Source of the DNA: Paenibacillus wulumuqiensis
Lineage (GTDB): Bacteria; Bacillota; Bacilli; Paenibacillales; Paenibacillaceae
Reading direction: 5' to 3'
Assembly: GCF_000971965.1 (NCBI RefSeq)
Contig: NZ_LAQP01000016.1
Coordinates: forward strand, 148,573 to 212,572
DNA length: 64,000 nucleotides
The notes beneath the pieces were generated by a model. It was not told the DNA's origin and made no database searches. It saw only the letters and a program-made list of their open reading frames with translations. The translations under genes were made by a program, and so were the position numbers. Position 1 is the stretch's first letter. Every line of letters begins with the position of its first letter. This document shows, in pieces, positions 17,895 through 27,314 of the stretch.

Positions 17895-18794
17895 TTACAT
17901 ATGATCCAGCACATCGGTCAAATGATTGACCAGAGCTGCGGTATATTGTCCATCCGGATCCAGCGAAGGATCAAGAATGCTTACTTCCATCCCGACAGCG
18001 AGCCGGTGGGAGACGAGCGAAATGAGTATTTCCGCAAGTTCGTCATAACTCAGTCCATCCGGCTGCCGGCTGTCGACCGCTGGCATCAGCGTATCATTCA
18101 GCACATCCACATCCAGATGGATCAGGAAACCATCCAGTTCCTGTTCATTCATCATCGCCAAAAAGGACTCGATCATCGGCTGAATGCCTTCGCTGCGCAC
18201 GCGTGCCAGATCGTAATAATGCACGTCCGATTTCAGGACTGGCTTCACATAAGCCTGATCATATTCCCGGTTGCCGACACAGAAGATATGCTGCGGCTCC
18301 ACATAGGGCTTGCACTGTTCCAGATTGGTCAGCCGCTCATCGCCTACTCCGGCAGCAATCGCCAGATCCATCCCGGCAATGCCTCCGGTCTGCGAGAGAT
18401 CAGGTGTTATATAATCCGTATGTCCATCCAGGAAGAACAGACCGTATTTGTCTCGCTGCTTCAGGGCCAGTGTACTGCCGATCAGTATGCTGCAGTCACC
18501 GCCGAGGATCAGCTTGAAGCTGTCCCGCTCCAGCTGGCGGCTCATCAGCTGCGCCTGACGAATCGCATAATCCGAAGCAGCCTCCACATTCAGTATGCCT
18601 GAAGGCTCATCCTGCTCCATCCCATAAGCCGGCGGTTCCAGGCGAAATACATGCTCGGCCTGCAGCCGTTCATGAAGTCCATGCTGATGCAGCCATTCCG
18701 GCATCCGGTTGACGCCCGGTTCGTGATCCGGGTCCAGCTGTCGCAGTCCCAGATTGGTGGGAAATTCAAAAATATCAATTGCTCGCATTCTCAT
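17895..18794 (-). CDS. Arginase/agmatinase/formiminoglutamase family protein
   Basis: The 299-residue protein carries the ureohydrolase motifs. LILGGDCSILIGS (about residue 96) corresponds to the GGDHS motif with Cys in place of His. FFLDGHTDY (about 121) corresponds to DAHxD, and IHLDVDVLND (about 226) is the DxDxxD motif. These residues bind the two manganese ions that hydrolyse a guanidino group to urea. The Cys and Gly variants put it in a divergent subgroup whose substrate is not predictable. GAGAGG lies nine bases before the ATG. No urease or arginine genes are nearby. Confidence 0.8.
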   Translation of the reverse strand: MRMRAIDIFEFPTNLGLRQLDPDHEPGVNRMPEWLHQHGLHERLQAEHVFRLEPPAYGMEQDEPSGILNVEAASDYAIRQAQLMSRQLERDSFKLILGGDCSILIGSTLALKQRDKYGLFFLDGHTDYITPDLSQTGGIAGMDLAIAAGVGDERLTNLEQCKPYVEPQHIFCVGNREYDQAYVKPVLKSDVHYYDLARVRSEGIQPMIESFLAMMNEQELDGFLIHLDVDVLNDTLMPAVDSRQPDGLSYDELAEILISLVSHRLAVGMEVSILDPSLDPDGQYTAALVNHLTDVLDHM

Positions 18795-18890
18795 TAGGGT
18801 ATTCCTCTCTCTATGGGACGAATCTCTTCCGTAACTTGTACCGTAACCTGTAACGTTCAGTCCGTTCGGAATCCTCGCCTGTATATGTAA

Positions 18891-19769
18891 TCAGTCCGGG
18901 TAAATGTGTGTGGCATCATGCGGTAATCCTGCTACATGACGCAGATAGGCAGTTACATTTCCTTCTTCTTCCCTATTATATTCCAGTCCCAGACAGGAAG
19001 CCACCTGCCGGGCCGTTCGACTGAACAGATCGGTCATTGCAAATACCGCCTGCCAGACAGACTCCTCCTCCGCACAGGAGTAGGTAGCCAGCAGTGCCTG
19101 CCAATCCTCTGCCGATACATACTTATCCAGATATTTGCCGCTTTTGCCGATACTGATCTGCCATCCATACCGATCTCCTGCCTGCCAGGACAGCATCCGG
19201 ATCAGCATTGGACGTACGTACCTATCCAGATGATCGAGCGCGTACAGCATCTCGCGCCGCCACAGCCCTTTGGCAATATAGGTGGATACCCACCAGAATT
19301 CATTGCAGCACTCCGCAAATTGGGCCGCTGTCGGCTGGGCTACCCGGTAGTCCTCATCTGTCGGTTCCGGCAGAGCCGGTATGATTCCATCCTTGTCCAG
19401 CAGCAAGACCGTGAGCTTGTCCTCCTGCAGATAGGCTTCACGCTGCTGAATCGGCAGTAGCCGCAGATCGATCCGGTTGCCATCGGCGAACAGCATCAGG
19501 TAGGCAAAGCTGCCGCTGGGATGAGGCGGCTCTGATGTAGAGTTATCCGGCATCTGCATGATCAGCCGCTCGCCAAAATAATCCACCCAGCCATGATCCG
19601 AGGTAAAGGAATCCACATCCGTGACCAGATACACCACATCATAATCCTGAAAAGGGTCTTCCGGTGCATTCTCATTCACCCGGGAACCGTTCATGGCGAC
19701 AGCCCGGATACGCTCATCATCACGGGCATAGTTCAGGATCAGATCCATCATTTGCTGGTTATTGCGCAT
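18891..19769 (-). CDS. Aminoglycoside 6-adenylyltransferase, ANT(6)/AadK type
   Basis: The 292-residue protein matches AadK/ANT(6) in length and motifs. An N-terminal nucleotidyltransferase region has VAMNGSRVNENAPEDPFQDYDVVYLV (residues 24-49), with the Gly-Ser and Asp-x-Asp elements that hold MgATP, and NRIDLRLLP supplies the third acidic residue. The helical C-terminal half contains FWWVSTYIAKGLWRREML. Known members transfer AMP to the 6-position of streptomycin. The gene is single, chromosomal in character and not near any transposon, so it is probably an intrinsic resistance gene like aadK of Bacillus subtilis. Confidence 0.85.
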   Translation of the reverse strand: MRNNQQMMDLILNYARDDERIRAVAMNGSRVNENAPEDPFQDYDVVYLVTDVDSFTSDHGWVDYFGERLIMQMPDNSTSEPPHPSGSFAYLMLFADGNRIDLRLLPIQQREAYLQEDKLTVLLLDKDGIIPALPEPTDEDYRVAQPTAAQFAECCNEFWWVSTYIAKGLWRREMLYALDHLDRYVRPMLIRMLSWQAGDRYGWQISIGKSGKYLDKYVSAEDWQALLATYSCAEEESVWQAVFAMTDLFSRTARQVASCLGLEYNREEEGNVTAYLRHVAGLPHDATHIYPD

Positions 19770-19913
19770 CGTTATCAGGTTCCTTTCTTTGCGTCTGTCA
19801 GAATGATGTACAAATGGACATTGTTAAATTATACCTAACATGGACGTAGATGGGTAGCGGTTGTGGAAGAATTAATATCTTTTCAACAAAGAGTTAATAT
19901 CCCTCTTAATAAT

Positions 19914-19963
19914 GAAAAAAGTTCCCCGGCCCGAACGCTGTTCAAAGCGTCAGGACCGGGGAA
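19914..19963 (-). terminator. Terminator of the ribose operon
   Basis: TTCCCCGG and CCGGGGAA pair around an inner hairpin (AACGC/GCGT), followed on the minus strand by CTTTTTTC. It lies about 57 bases after the rbsB stop codon. Confidence 0.85.
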
Positions 19964-20020
19964 TCGATAGGGAAGAACTGTCTTTTACATTCATATTGGA
20001 GGTTAACGCATTAGCACGGC

Positions 20021-20947
20021 TTACTGATCTTCCTTGGTCACCAGCTTCAGCGGAGCAGGGATCGACTTCTCGACCGTTTTGCCCTGCAGCACATCGCGCG
20101 CGGCATCTACAGCCATTTGTCCGATCAGTTCGGGCTGCTGGGCTACGGTAGCGGTCAGTTTGCCTTCCTTGATCGAATTCAGCGCGTCTTCGTTGCCGTC
20201 GAATCCGATCACGGGAATGTCCTTGCCGGAGCTCTGGATCGCTTCGATCGCACCGAGTGCCATCTCGTCATTATGAGCGAATACGGCCTGTACATCCGGA
20301 TTGCCCTGCAGCAGATTCTCCATTACAGTCAGACCTTTGGTACGGTCAAAGTCTGCCGCCTGGCTGGCGACGACATCCAGTTCTTTATCGGCTACATCGT
20401 GGAATCCTTTACCGCGTTCACGGGTAGCGGATGCGCCCGGTACACCCTGCAGCTCGATGACTTTGGCGTCTTTGCCGAGTTCCTTGACGATGTATTCGGC
20501 TGCCATTTTGCCGCCTTTGGCATTATCCGAAGCGACCAATGCTTTGACATCGCCCTTATCTGCGGAGCGGTCCAGCGTAACGACCGGAATATCCAGTCCG
20601 TTCGCTGATTGCACAGCTGCCGAGATGGCGGCGGAATCGGTCGGGTTGATCAGCAGCGCATCCACACCCTGCTGCATCAGATCATCGACATCATTGCTTT
20701 GCTTGGCCGAATCATTCTGTGCATCGACGACGATCACTTCGATATTCAGCTTTTTCGCTTCCTTCATGACACCGTCTTTGAGCGATACGAAAAATGGATT
20801 GTTCAGTGTGGAGATAGACAGTCCGATTTTGATTTCACCGGGTTTGGCCGACTTTTCCGATTTGGCCCATTCCGGCGGCTGCAGGGAGCAGCCGGAGAGC
20901 AGCACAACGATCATGACAGCGGCCAGTAAAGGTACGATTTTTTTCAT
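20021..20947 (-). CDS. rbsB: Ribose ABC transporter substrate-binding lipoprotein RbsB
   Basis: The 308-residue lipoprotein has lipobox LLSGC (Cys 20) and a ribose-binding fold: IGLSISTLNNPFFVSLKDG, VDALLINPTDSAAISAAV, PVVTLDRSADKG, ATRERGKGFHDVAD, VFAHNDEMALGAIEA and VIGFDGNEDAL. These are the ligand-contact segments of RbsB (Asn, Phe, Asp and Arg). It delivers D-ribose to RbsC on the outside of the membrane. It is the last gene of the operon, as in Bacillus subtilis, and is followed by a strong terminator. AGAGGAA precedes the ATG. Confidence 0.95.
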   Translation of the reverse strand: MKKIVPLLAAVMIVVLLSGCSLQPPEWAKSEKSAKPGEIKIGLSISTLNNPFFVSLKDGVMKEAKKLNIEVIVVDAQNDSAKQSNDVDDLMQQGVDALLINPTDSAAISAAVQSANGLDIPVVTLDRSADKGDVKALVASDNAKGGKMAAEYIVKELGKDAKVIELQGVPGASATRERGKGFHDVADKELDVVASQAADFDRTKGLTVMENLLQGNPDVQAVFAHNDEMALGAIEAIQSSGKDIPVIGFDGNEDALNSIKEGKLTATVAQQPELIGQMAVDAARDVLQGKTVEKSIPAPLKLVTKEDQ

Positions 20948-20982
20948 GCCTGATTCCTCTTTTCCTTTTTAAAATCTATCGG

Positions 20983-21951
20983 TTATGCCGACTTTTTGCG
21001 ATCGATCAATACAGCGATGACGATAACGATCCCTTTGACGACCATCTGGTAGAACGAAGATACACCGAGCAGATTCAGACCGTTGTTCAGTGTACCGATG
21101 ATGAGCGCACCGATCAGCGTACCGACAATGCGTCCGCGTCCACCGGACAGACTCGTGCCACCGAGCACTACCGCTGCAATCGCATCCAGCTCGTATGATG
21201 TACCTGCTGTCGGCTGTGCCGAATTAAGACGGGAAGTCAGGATTGCCCCGGCGAGTGCGGATAATGCACCAGCCAGCGAATAAATCATGATTTTGACACG
21301 CGGTACTTTGATACCGGATACAATCGCCGCTTTCTCGTTACCGCCGATTGCGTACGTTTTACGGCCAAAAGGCGTTTTGTGCAGGATCACCCACAGGATG
21401 ATAAAAGCAATCGCCATCGTAATCGCCGGCACCGGAATGCCGAGGAAATAACCGCGTCCAAACAGCTGGAATGCCATGCTGTCGCCGAGCCCCGTAATCG
21501 GATTACCGTTGGTGTAGACAAGCGTCAGTCCGCGGAAGATGGTCATCGTCGCCAGTGTGGCGATAAATGGTGCCATTTTGCCCTTGGTGATCATGAGTCC
21601 ATTAACCATCCCCATCACGCCACCTGCGGCACAACCGATAATAATCGCCAGAATCGGGTCCACGCCTGCCAGCATCAGATTCGCTACAAACGCACTGGAT
21701 AGCGCCAGAATCGAACCGACCGACAAGTCGATACCGCCGGTCAAAATAACAAAGGTCATACCAAATGCAATCAGCGCATTAATCGCAACCTGACGCAGCA
21801 GGTTCAAAATATTAAGCGGTTCCAAGAAGCCGGGGTTCAATACCGATACAATAATGACCAGAATAATGAATCCCAGCAATGGGCCGAGCTTCTGTGTAAC
21901 ATTGGATAATTTGAAGTTTTTCTCCGATTTTTCTTTGGTTATCGTTGACAT
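20983..21951 (-). CDS. rbsC: Ribose ABC transporter permease RbsC
   Basis: The 322-residue membrane protein has eight to ten hydrophobic segments and the BPD_transp_2 signature of RbsC: INALIAFGMTFVILTGGIDLSVG, GKMAPFIATLATM, YAIGGNEKAAIVSGI and VVLGGTSLSGGRGRIVGTL. The last element lies in the cytoplasmic loop that couples to RbsA. AGGAGG sits inside the 3' end of rbsA and the genes are one base apart, giving translational coupling. It forms the membrane channel of the ribose importer as a homodimer. Confidence 0.95.
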   Translation of the reverse strand: MSTITKEKSEKNFKLSNVTQKLGPLLGFIILVIIVSVLNPGFLEPLNILNLLRQVAINALIAFGMTFVILTGGIDLSVGSILALSSAFVANLMLAGVDPILAIIIGCAAGGVMGMVNGLMITKGKMAPFIATLATMTIFRGLTLVYTNGNPITGLGDSMAFQLFGRGYFLGIPVPAITMAIAFIILWVILHKTPFGRKTYAIGGNEKAAIVSGIKVPRVKIMIYSLAGALSALAGAILTSRLNSAQPTAGTSYELDAIAAVVLGGTSLSGGRGRIVGTLIGALIIGTLNNGLNLLGVSSFYQMVVKGIVIVIAVLIDRKKSA

Positions 21952-21952
21952 A

Positions 21953-23440
21953 TCACTGTCCTCCTGTAGCTAGCGTCATAATAGTTTCCTGGGTAGCGTC
22001 CTGGCTGGACAGTTCCCCGCTGATTCGCCCTTCATGAACGACTACGATCCGGTCACTCATCCCCAGCACCTCCGGCAGTTCGGAAGACACCATGATGATG
22101 GCGACCCCGCGATCGGTCAGTTCATTCATCAACTGATAGATTTCACGCTTGGCGCCCACGTCGACTCCGCGGGTCGGTTCGTCCAGAATGAGCAGACTCG
22201 GTCCGATGCCGATCCATTTGGCGATAACGACTTTTTGCTGGTTACCGCCGGAGAGGCTGCGTGCAGGCGTCTCGGCCGACTGCGTTTTGACCTGCAGCCG
22301 CTTGATCAGCGTGTCGACGAATTCAGCTTCTTTTTTGCCGGAAATGAATCCTTTGGACGAGAAGCTGAACAGGTTGGGCAGCGCCATATTTTCACGAATG
22401 GAGAAGTCCAGTACGAGCCCTTCATCCTTGCGGTCTTCGGTAATAAAGCCGATTCCGTGCTTGACCGCATCATCCGGTCTGCGAATAGTCACTTTTTTGC
22501 CGCGTATCCATATTTCTCCGCTGTCCAGCGTATCAAGGCCGAACAGGGTGCGCATAATCTCGGTCCGTCCCGAACCCATCAGACCGGAGAAGCCGACGAT
22601 CTCTCCCGCACGTACGGTAAAGCTCACATTACGAAACTGGCCTTTTTTGCTCGCTTCCTTCACTTCCAGGATCACTTCGCCGGGATGCGGGGATCGTACC
22701 GGATAACGTTCGGTCAGCTCGCGTCCGACCATCTTTTTCACGACTTCATCAAAGTTGGTATGCGGAATCTCCTTGGTATCTACCGTTTTGCCATCCCGCA
22801 TAATCGTAATCCGGTCACAAATCGCGAAAATCTCCTCCATCCGGTGCGAGATATAGACGATCGAGACGCCTTCTTTTTTGAGGGAAGCAATCACTTCGAA
22901 CAGCTTCTGAATCTCTCGTTCGGTGAGCGCTGCCGTCGGTTCATCCATTACGATTACTTTGGCATCGGTCATCAGCGCTTTGGCGATCTCGATCATCTGC
23001 TGCTGGCCGACGGAACAGTCTCCCGCTTCGCCCTGCAGAGGAAGATCGACCGCCAGTTTGCGGAACTGCTCTTTTGCTAGCGTTTTCATTTGTCTGGTGT
23101 TGAGCAAGCCCCATTTGGAAGTCATCTCTTTACCGATAAATAAATTCTCCAGCACCGTCATATCGCGCCAGATATTCAGCTCCTGGTGGATAAAAGCGAT
23201 CCCTTTCTGCTCGGCCACTTTGGGATTATCAAAATATGTCTCCTCACCGTCGATCACGATCGTTCCCTGATCACGCTCATGCAGACCTATCAAAATGTTC
23301 ATCAACGTTGATTTGCCCGCTCCATTTTCACCCATCAGTGCATGAACTTCGCCTGGACGGAGATCAAAATCAACCCCGCTCAAAACTTGGTTTGTACCGA
23401 AGGATTTGTAAATACCATTCATCTGAATCTGCATATACAA
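21953..23440 (-). CDS. rbsA: Ribose import ATP-binding protein RbsA
   Basis: The 495-residue protein contains two ABC ATPase halves. The first has Walker [10 protein letters not shown] and signature CSVGQQQM with [13 protein letters not shown]; the second has the degenerate GLMGSGRTE in place of Walker A and signature LSGGNQQKV with [14 protein letters not shown]. This asymmetry is typical of RbsA/MglA. AAGGAGG precedes the ATG by six bases. Between rbsD and rbsA lies a 54-base gap with a perfect GTAACCGGTTAC operator, so expression of the transporter half of the operon may be adjusted separately. Confidence 0.95.
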   Translation of the reverse strand: MYMQIQMNGIYKSFGTNQVLSGVDFDLRPGEVHALMGENGAGKSTLMNILIGLHERDQGTIVIDGEETYFDNPKVAEQKGIAFIHQELNIWRDMTVLENLFIGKEMTSKWGLLNTRQMKTLAKEQFRKLAVDLPLQGEAGDCSVGQQQMIEIAKALMTDAKVIVMDEPTAALTEREIQKLFEVIASLKKEGVSIVYISHRMEEIFAICDRITIMRDGKTVDTKEIPHTNFDEVVKKMVGRELTERYPVRSPHPGEVILEVKEASKKGQFRNVSFTVRAGEIVGFSGLMGSGRTEIMRTLFGLDTLDSGEIWIRGKKVTIRRPDDAVKHGIGFITEDRKDEGLVLDFSIRENMALPNLFSFSSKGFISGKKEAEFVDTLIKRLQVKTQSAETPARSLSGGNQQKVVIAKWIGIGPSLLILDEPTRGVDVGAKREIYQLMNELTDRGVAIIMVSSELPEVLGMSDRIVVVHEGRISGELSSQDATQETIMTLATGGQ

Positions 23441-23473
23441 TGCCTCCTTTGAATCTGCTGCTTTCTTATTTCT

Positions 23474-23485
23474 GTAACCGGTTAC
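23474..23485. promoter_or_regulatory. RbsR/CcpA-type operator between rbsD and rbsA
   Basis: GTAACCGGTTAC is a perfect 12-base palindrome of LacI-family type, identical to the one in front of rbsR. It lies inside the operon, 34 bases upstream of the rbsA start. Confidence 0.75.
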
Positions 23486-23494
23486 CTATTACTG

Positions 23495-23908
23495 TCACTT
23501 CTGCGCTTCAGCTCCAAAATATACACCCGCATGTAAAATGCAGTTGGCATACGGTCTGGACTCACCGGTGCGGATAATCACTTTGGCCTGCTGGCTGTGA
23601 CGCTTGAATTGCTCATGGCTGCATGTCGACAATGGAATATTGCCAAATTCCCTTTGCATATAGGTAAAAGTCTCCCGGTTCTGCCCGATCATCTCCTCGG
23701 CGATTGTGATCTGCTCGATCTCCATGTCTGCGGCGATGGCCTGTACCACATCCCGGAAGCTTGGTACGCCATAGGTGAGTGCCAGGTCGATCTTTGGCAC
23801 TCCCTCCGGGACCGGCAATCCGATATCGGCAATCACGATATAATCGGTATGTCCGAGATCTGCGAGTACTTTGGCAATATGACTGTTCAGAATTCCACTT
23901 TTCTTCAT
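23495..23908 (-). CDS. rbsD: D-ribose pyranase RbsD
   Basis: The 137-residue protein matches RbsD in length (about 131) and in its conserved blocks: [22 protein letters not shown] with the catalytic His 20, [22 protein letters not shown], and the end HAGVYFG. The enzyme interconverts the pyranose and furanose forms of ribose so that RbsK can use it, and forms a decamer. Its start codon overlaps the rbsK stop as TAATG, so translation is coupled. Confidence 0.95.
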   Translation of the reverse strand: MKKSGILNSHIAKVLADLGHTDYIVIADIGLPVPEGVPKIDLALTYGVPSFRDVVQAIAADMEIEQITIAEEMIGQNRETFTYMQREFGNIPLSTCSHEQFKRHSQQAKVIIRTGESRPYANCILHAGVYFGAEAQK

Positions 23909-24825
23909 TACAGTTGTTCCTCCACTTCCTGGCGTGTTGGCATTCCGCCCTGGGCACCGAATTTAGTGACAGAGAGAGACGCTGCACGATTACCAAAACG
24001 CAGAGCATCCTGCAGCGACTGGCCTTCTGCAAGCGCCACGCCAAAAGCCGCGTTAAATGTATCGCCTGCTCCGGTGGTATCTACCGCTTCCACTTTGTAA
24101 GTCGGTACGACCACTTCCTGCTCACCATCATAATAACGAACTCCGTTGCTGCCCTCGGTCACAAACAGACGGTTCGGCTGCTGACGAAGTGCTTCCTGCA
24201 GAGTCAATCCTTCAAAAAGAACCGCAGCTTCGTGTTCATTTGGCGTGATATAAGAGACATTGTTAATCACCGCTTCACTCACATGACGTGCAGGAGCCGG
24301 ATTCAATAGCAGCGGTACATTGGCCTTTGCACAAATCTCGCTTACATAAGCGACCGTCTCTTCCGGGATCTCCTGCTGAATCATGACCATATCTGAGCTC
24401 TGAATGACTTTCACAGCCTTGGCTACATAATCCGGTGTGACATGATCATTGGCAGCCTTGACCACGATGATGCTATTGTCCCCTTCAGCCAGAATAATAT
24501 GGGCAGTACCGCTCTCCATATCTGTAACCGGTTCCATATAATCAGTATTCACATGATTGTCTTTAAAGTTTTGCAAAATGGCTTCGCCCAGGTGATCATC
24601 GCCTACCCGGCCGATCATTGTTACTTCCGCGCCCAGACGTGCCGCTGCAACAGCCTGGTTGGCTCCTTTGCCGCCCGGGACCGTTTTGAAGCTTTCGCCC
24701 AGTACCGTCTCGCCTGCACCCGGCCGCCGGGAAGATGTAACGACCAGATCCATCGAGCAGCTGCCGATCACGCAGATTTTGGCTTTGGCAGAAGAGGATG
24801 ATGATGTATGTTGAGATTGGGACAT
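23908..24825 (-). CDS. rbsK: Ribokinase RbsK
   Basis: The 305-residue PfkB-family kinase contains [20 protein letters not shown] (sugar-binding loop, about residues 49-68) and [10 protein letters not shown]. The active-site motif [21 protein letters not shown] (about 248) carries the catalytic Asp and the anion hole. It phosphorylates ribose to ribose 5-phosphate. The first 14 residues are serine-rich and longer than usual; a later start is not supported by a ribosome binding site. A near-copy of the rbs operator lies inside the gene. A 130-base gap separates it from rbsR. Confidence 0.95.
   Translation of the reverse strand: MSQSQHTSSSSSAKAKICVIGSCSMDLVVTSSRRPGAGETVLGESFKTVPGGKGANQAVAAARLGAEVTMIGRVGDDHLGEAILQNFKDNHVNTDYMEPVTDMESGTAHIILAEGDNSIIVVKAANDHVTPDYVAKAVKVIQSSDMVMIQQEIPEETVAYVSEICAKANVPLLLNPAPARHVSEAVINNVSYITPNEHEAAVLFEGLTLQEALRQQPNRLFVTEGSNGVRYYDGEQEVVVPTYKVEAVDTTGAGDTFNAAFGVALAEGQSLQDALRFGNRAASLSVTKFGAQGGMPTRQEVEEQL
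24524..24535. promoter_or_regulatory. Operator-like sequence inside rbsK
   Basis: GTAACCGGTTCC differs from the perfect rbs palindrome at one position and lies within the rbsK coding sequence (over the codons of PVTDM). It could serve as an internal repressor site, but coding constraint alone could also explain it. Confidence 0.35.
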
Positions 24826-24955
24826 GATAAGATTCCACCTTTCGTTATGACTATAGTAGATTGGGATACGGTTTGTTGAATCTAAAGGAAAAGCTATTTA
24901 CAATCAGCAAGCTTCTGTAGCAGACATGGATAGCGCCATGTTTCACTACTTTATA

Positions 24956-25951
24956 TTAAGATGGCTCTCTCTCCGATAGAGGACGGGTCGTCTCCCGTTC
25001 GATAAACTGCACCGGCATTTGGATCGTACGCTTCTCTACGGCAGTGCCCTCGATCAGCTGAATCAACAGATCGGCGGCCGCGCGGCCCATATCATAGGCA
25101 GGTTGCCGGATCGTCGACAGTGCCGGCGATAACAGATTGCTGAGCGGCGTATCATCAAATCCGATAATCTGCACGTCGAACGGAATCTTTTTGCCGAGAC
25201 GATGAGCTTCCTGAATGATGGCTGCGGCCGTAATATCATTACTGGCGATCACTCCATCAGTATCCGGATGCTGCTTGAACAGCTCTCTCGCCCACCGATC
25301 GGCTTCGGTAAAGGAAAAGGATGAAGTCTGCGTGACCTGATAGTTCATACCCATATCCTGCAGCACTTCAATCGCACCCTGAAAGCGGTCCTGCGCCGGA
25401 CGAATATGAGCCGGCCCCTGCATCACCGTAATCCGCTGGCTCCCGCGCTGAACCATCTGCTGCGCCGCCAGCCGCCCGCCTTCCCGGCCGTCCGCATAGA
25501 CCGCCGGGCGATCACTCGATATGCGATCCAGAAACACAACCGGAATTTTCAGCGAACGGTACGAAGCCGAACCCGGATCATTGGTAGACGAGATCAAACC
25601 GACTACGTTATTTTGCACAAAAGTCTGTATGTAATCCTGCTCTTTGATCTGACTCTCATCACTATTGCCAAAGATCAAGCGGAATCCGCTCTCCTGCATC
25701 CGATCCTCCACTCCACGCGCCAGCTGTGGAAAATAAGGGTTCGTAATATCAGGCAGCAGCAGACCGATCAATCTGGATTTGCGTTTGTATAGGGAACGCG
25801 CCACTTCATTGGGCGTATAGTTCAATTCCTGGATAGCGTTTTCAACTTTGCGCCGGGTGTCTTCATGAACATAGCCGGTCTCGTTGATGACACGGGAGAC
25901 AGTGGCTACCGATACACCTGCATGGCTTGCTACGTCTTTTATGGTTGTCAT
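24956..25951 (-). CDS. rbsR: LacI-family ribose operon repressor RbsR
   Basis: The 331-residue repressor begins with a LacI helix-turn-helix (TTIKDVASHAGVSVATVSRVI) and the hinge helix NEVARSLYKRKS. A periplasmic-binding-like effector domain follows, with IGLLLPDITNPYFPQLARGVE, VVFLDRISSD, DGVIASNDITAAAIIQEA and QIIGFDDTPLSNLLSPALSTI. GAGGTGA supports the ATG chosen; a 16-codon longer frame runs back through the operator. The operator GTAACCGGTTAC overlaps its own leader, so autoregulation together with control of the downstream rbs genes is expected. Confidence 0.92.
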   Translation of the reverse strand: MTTIKDVASHAGVSVATVSRVINETGYVHEDTRRKVENAIQELNYTPNEVARSLYKRKSRLIGLLLPDITNPYFPQLARGVEDRMQESGFRLIFGNSDESQIKEQDYIQTFVQNNVVGLISSTNDPGSASYRSLKIPVVFLDRISSDRPAVYADGREGGRLAAQQMVQRGSQRITVMQGPAHIRPAQDRFQGAIEVLQDMGMNYQVTQTSSFSFTEADRWARELFKQHPDTDGVIASNDITAAAIIQEAHRLGKKIPFDVQIIGFDDTPLSNLLSPALSTIRQPAYDMGRAAADLLIQLIEGTAVEKRTIQMPVQFIERETTRPLSEREPS

Positions 25952-25971
25952 TTGCTGCTCACCTCGAATCT

Positions 25972-25983
25972 GTAACCGGTTAC
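25972..25983. promoter_or_regulatory. RbsR operator, cre-like, upstream of rbsR
   Basis: GTAACCGGTTAC lies 20 bases before the rbsR start; extended by one base on each side it reads TGTAACCGGTTACA, which also fits the CcpA cre pattern. Both RbsR and CcpA could act here, as reported for the Bacillus subtilis rbs operon. Confidence 0.75.
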
Positions 25984-26122
25984 ATATATAAAGTATCATA
26001 AGGTTTTGGTTTTGGCAAATGGTATTTTTTCATATGAGTATGGAGAGGTTGTGCAGGGTGTACTCAGTTTGAGCTGGTTTTGCTTTAACTGCTTCAGTGC
26101 GCTTTGCATCATCGATTGGATC

Positions 26123-26974
26123 TTATTTGATGCTTTCTATTACATTGCATTGTCCGTAATCATTATTACCTGCAGCTAATATTGTGCCATCTGACTTAAG
26201 CCCGAGGGTATGGGCGCATCCTGCTGCAATAGCTTTAATATCATGCCAACCATTTACATTGCATTGGTTATGCTTATTCGAGCCTACTGCCACTACTGTA
26301 CCGTCTGCGTTAAGACCTACGGTATGATAACTGCCTGCTGCAACTGCTGTTACATCAGACCAGTCGCTGACATTACATTGGTCATATTTATTCCAGCCTG
26401 CAGCTGTAACAGTGCCATTTAATTTGAGTCCAATGGTGTGAAGATACCCTGCCGAGACAGCCATCATGTCACACCAGTCCATTATACTGCATTGACGATA
26501 CTGGTTGTTACCGACAGCCGCAACTGTTCCATCTGATTTGAGACCTATGGTATGCCAGTCACCCGCCGTGACCGCCACCATATCATACCAATCACTTACG
26601 TCGCATTCGCCTTCGTTATTTCGACCTACAGCAACTACTGAACCATCCGCTTGGACTCCAATGGTACGACACCAACCTGCTGCCACTGCTGCTATGTCGC
26701 GCCAGTGACCAGTATTGCATTGACCATGTCTATTCCAGCCTGTCGCTACCACTATACCGTCTGTTGTAAGACCGACGGTATGAGCATTCCCTGTGTTCGC
26801 CGCCATATGTACATTACCGGCAGCCACCGAGACGATATCGTACCAATCACTTACATTACATTGACCGTATTTATTATCCCCCACTGCCCTTACCATTCCG
26901 TCCATTTTAAGACCTACACTATGACGTGGCCCTGCGGCTATCGTATCGTTACGTAACTGTTTCATCTGCAACAC
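26123..26974 (-). CDS. RCC1-repeat (beta-propeller) protein
   Basis: The 283-residue protein consists almost wholly of seven repeats of about 41 residues. Each follows the pattern W-D-(4)-AVAAG-(3)-HT-(1)-GL-(2)-DGTV-A-G-N-(3)-QCNV, as in regulator of chromosome condensation 1 and related seven-bladed propellers. There is no signal peptide, so it should be cytoplasmic unless exported in another way. The QC at each blade end and the WYD/WCD turns are unusually regular. The start is uncertain: GTG, TTG and ATG lie within ten bases after a weak AGGA site. The base composition is more AT-rich than that of rbs next to it. Function unknown; related proteins bind partner proteins or lipids. Confidence 0.75.
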   Translation of the reverse strand: MLQMKQLRNDTIAAGPRHSVGLKMDGMVRAVGDNKYGQCNVSDWYDIVSVAAGNVHMAANTGNAHTVGLTTDGIVVATGWNRHGQCNTGHWRDIAAVAAGWCRTIGVQADGSVVAVGRNNEGECDVSDWYDMVAVTAGDWHTIGLKSDGTVAAVGNNQYRQCSIMDWCDMMAVSAGYLHTIGLKLNGTVTAAGWNKYDQCNVSDWSDVTAVAAGSYHTVGLNADGTVVAVGSNKHNQCNVNGWHDIKAIAAGCAHTLGLKSDGTILAAGNNDYGQCNVIESIK

Positions 26975-27314
26975 CGCTTCCTGTCAGTAACTTCTTGATT
27001 ATATATTTTCTTATTCGACGTAGTATTGCAGACTCCTCGCTATGCAGTTACTATCACTACTGTCCCATTCATTAGGAGTTTTATCAGCGCCTTTGTATCT
27101 GTAGGAGAATCAGCCCTGCAGATTCAAATTGAGTTAATTTTGCTTCAGCGGCTTCAATCGGTGTTCGGGCTCCTCTCCTATTGCCCGTAGGATAGAGAAT
27201 AAAATGGAATTATGGACTCTTTTTTCTTAAAAGATGACATACAGTTGTCAGTGAAAGCCGGCTACAATACAAGTAATTATAAATAATCAGTTTTACATTT
27301 AGGAGGATGAAGTA
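26975..27314. other. Gap between divergent RCC1 and BtrH-type genes
   Basis: No gene is visible. About 50 bases (27120-27165, GAGTTAATTTTGCTTCAGCGGCTTC) loosely repeat the sequence after the RCC1 gene (around 26070-26100), so the RCC1 gene sits between two related flanks. The right part holds the promoter and GGAGG site of the next gene. Confidence 0.4.
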
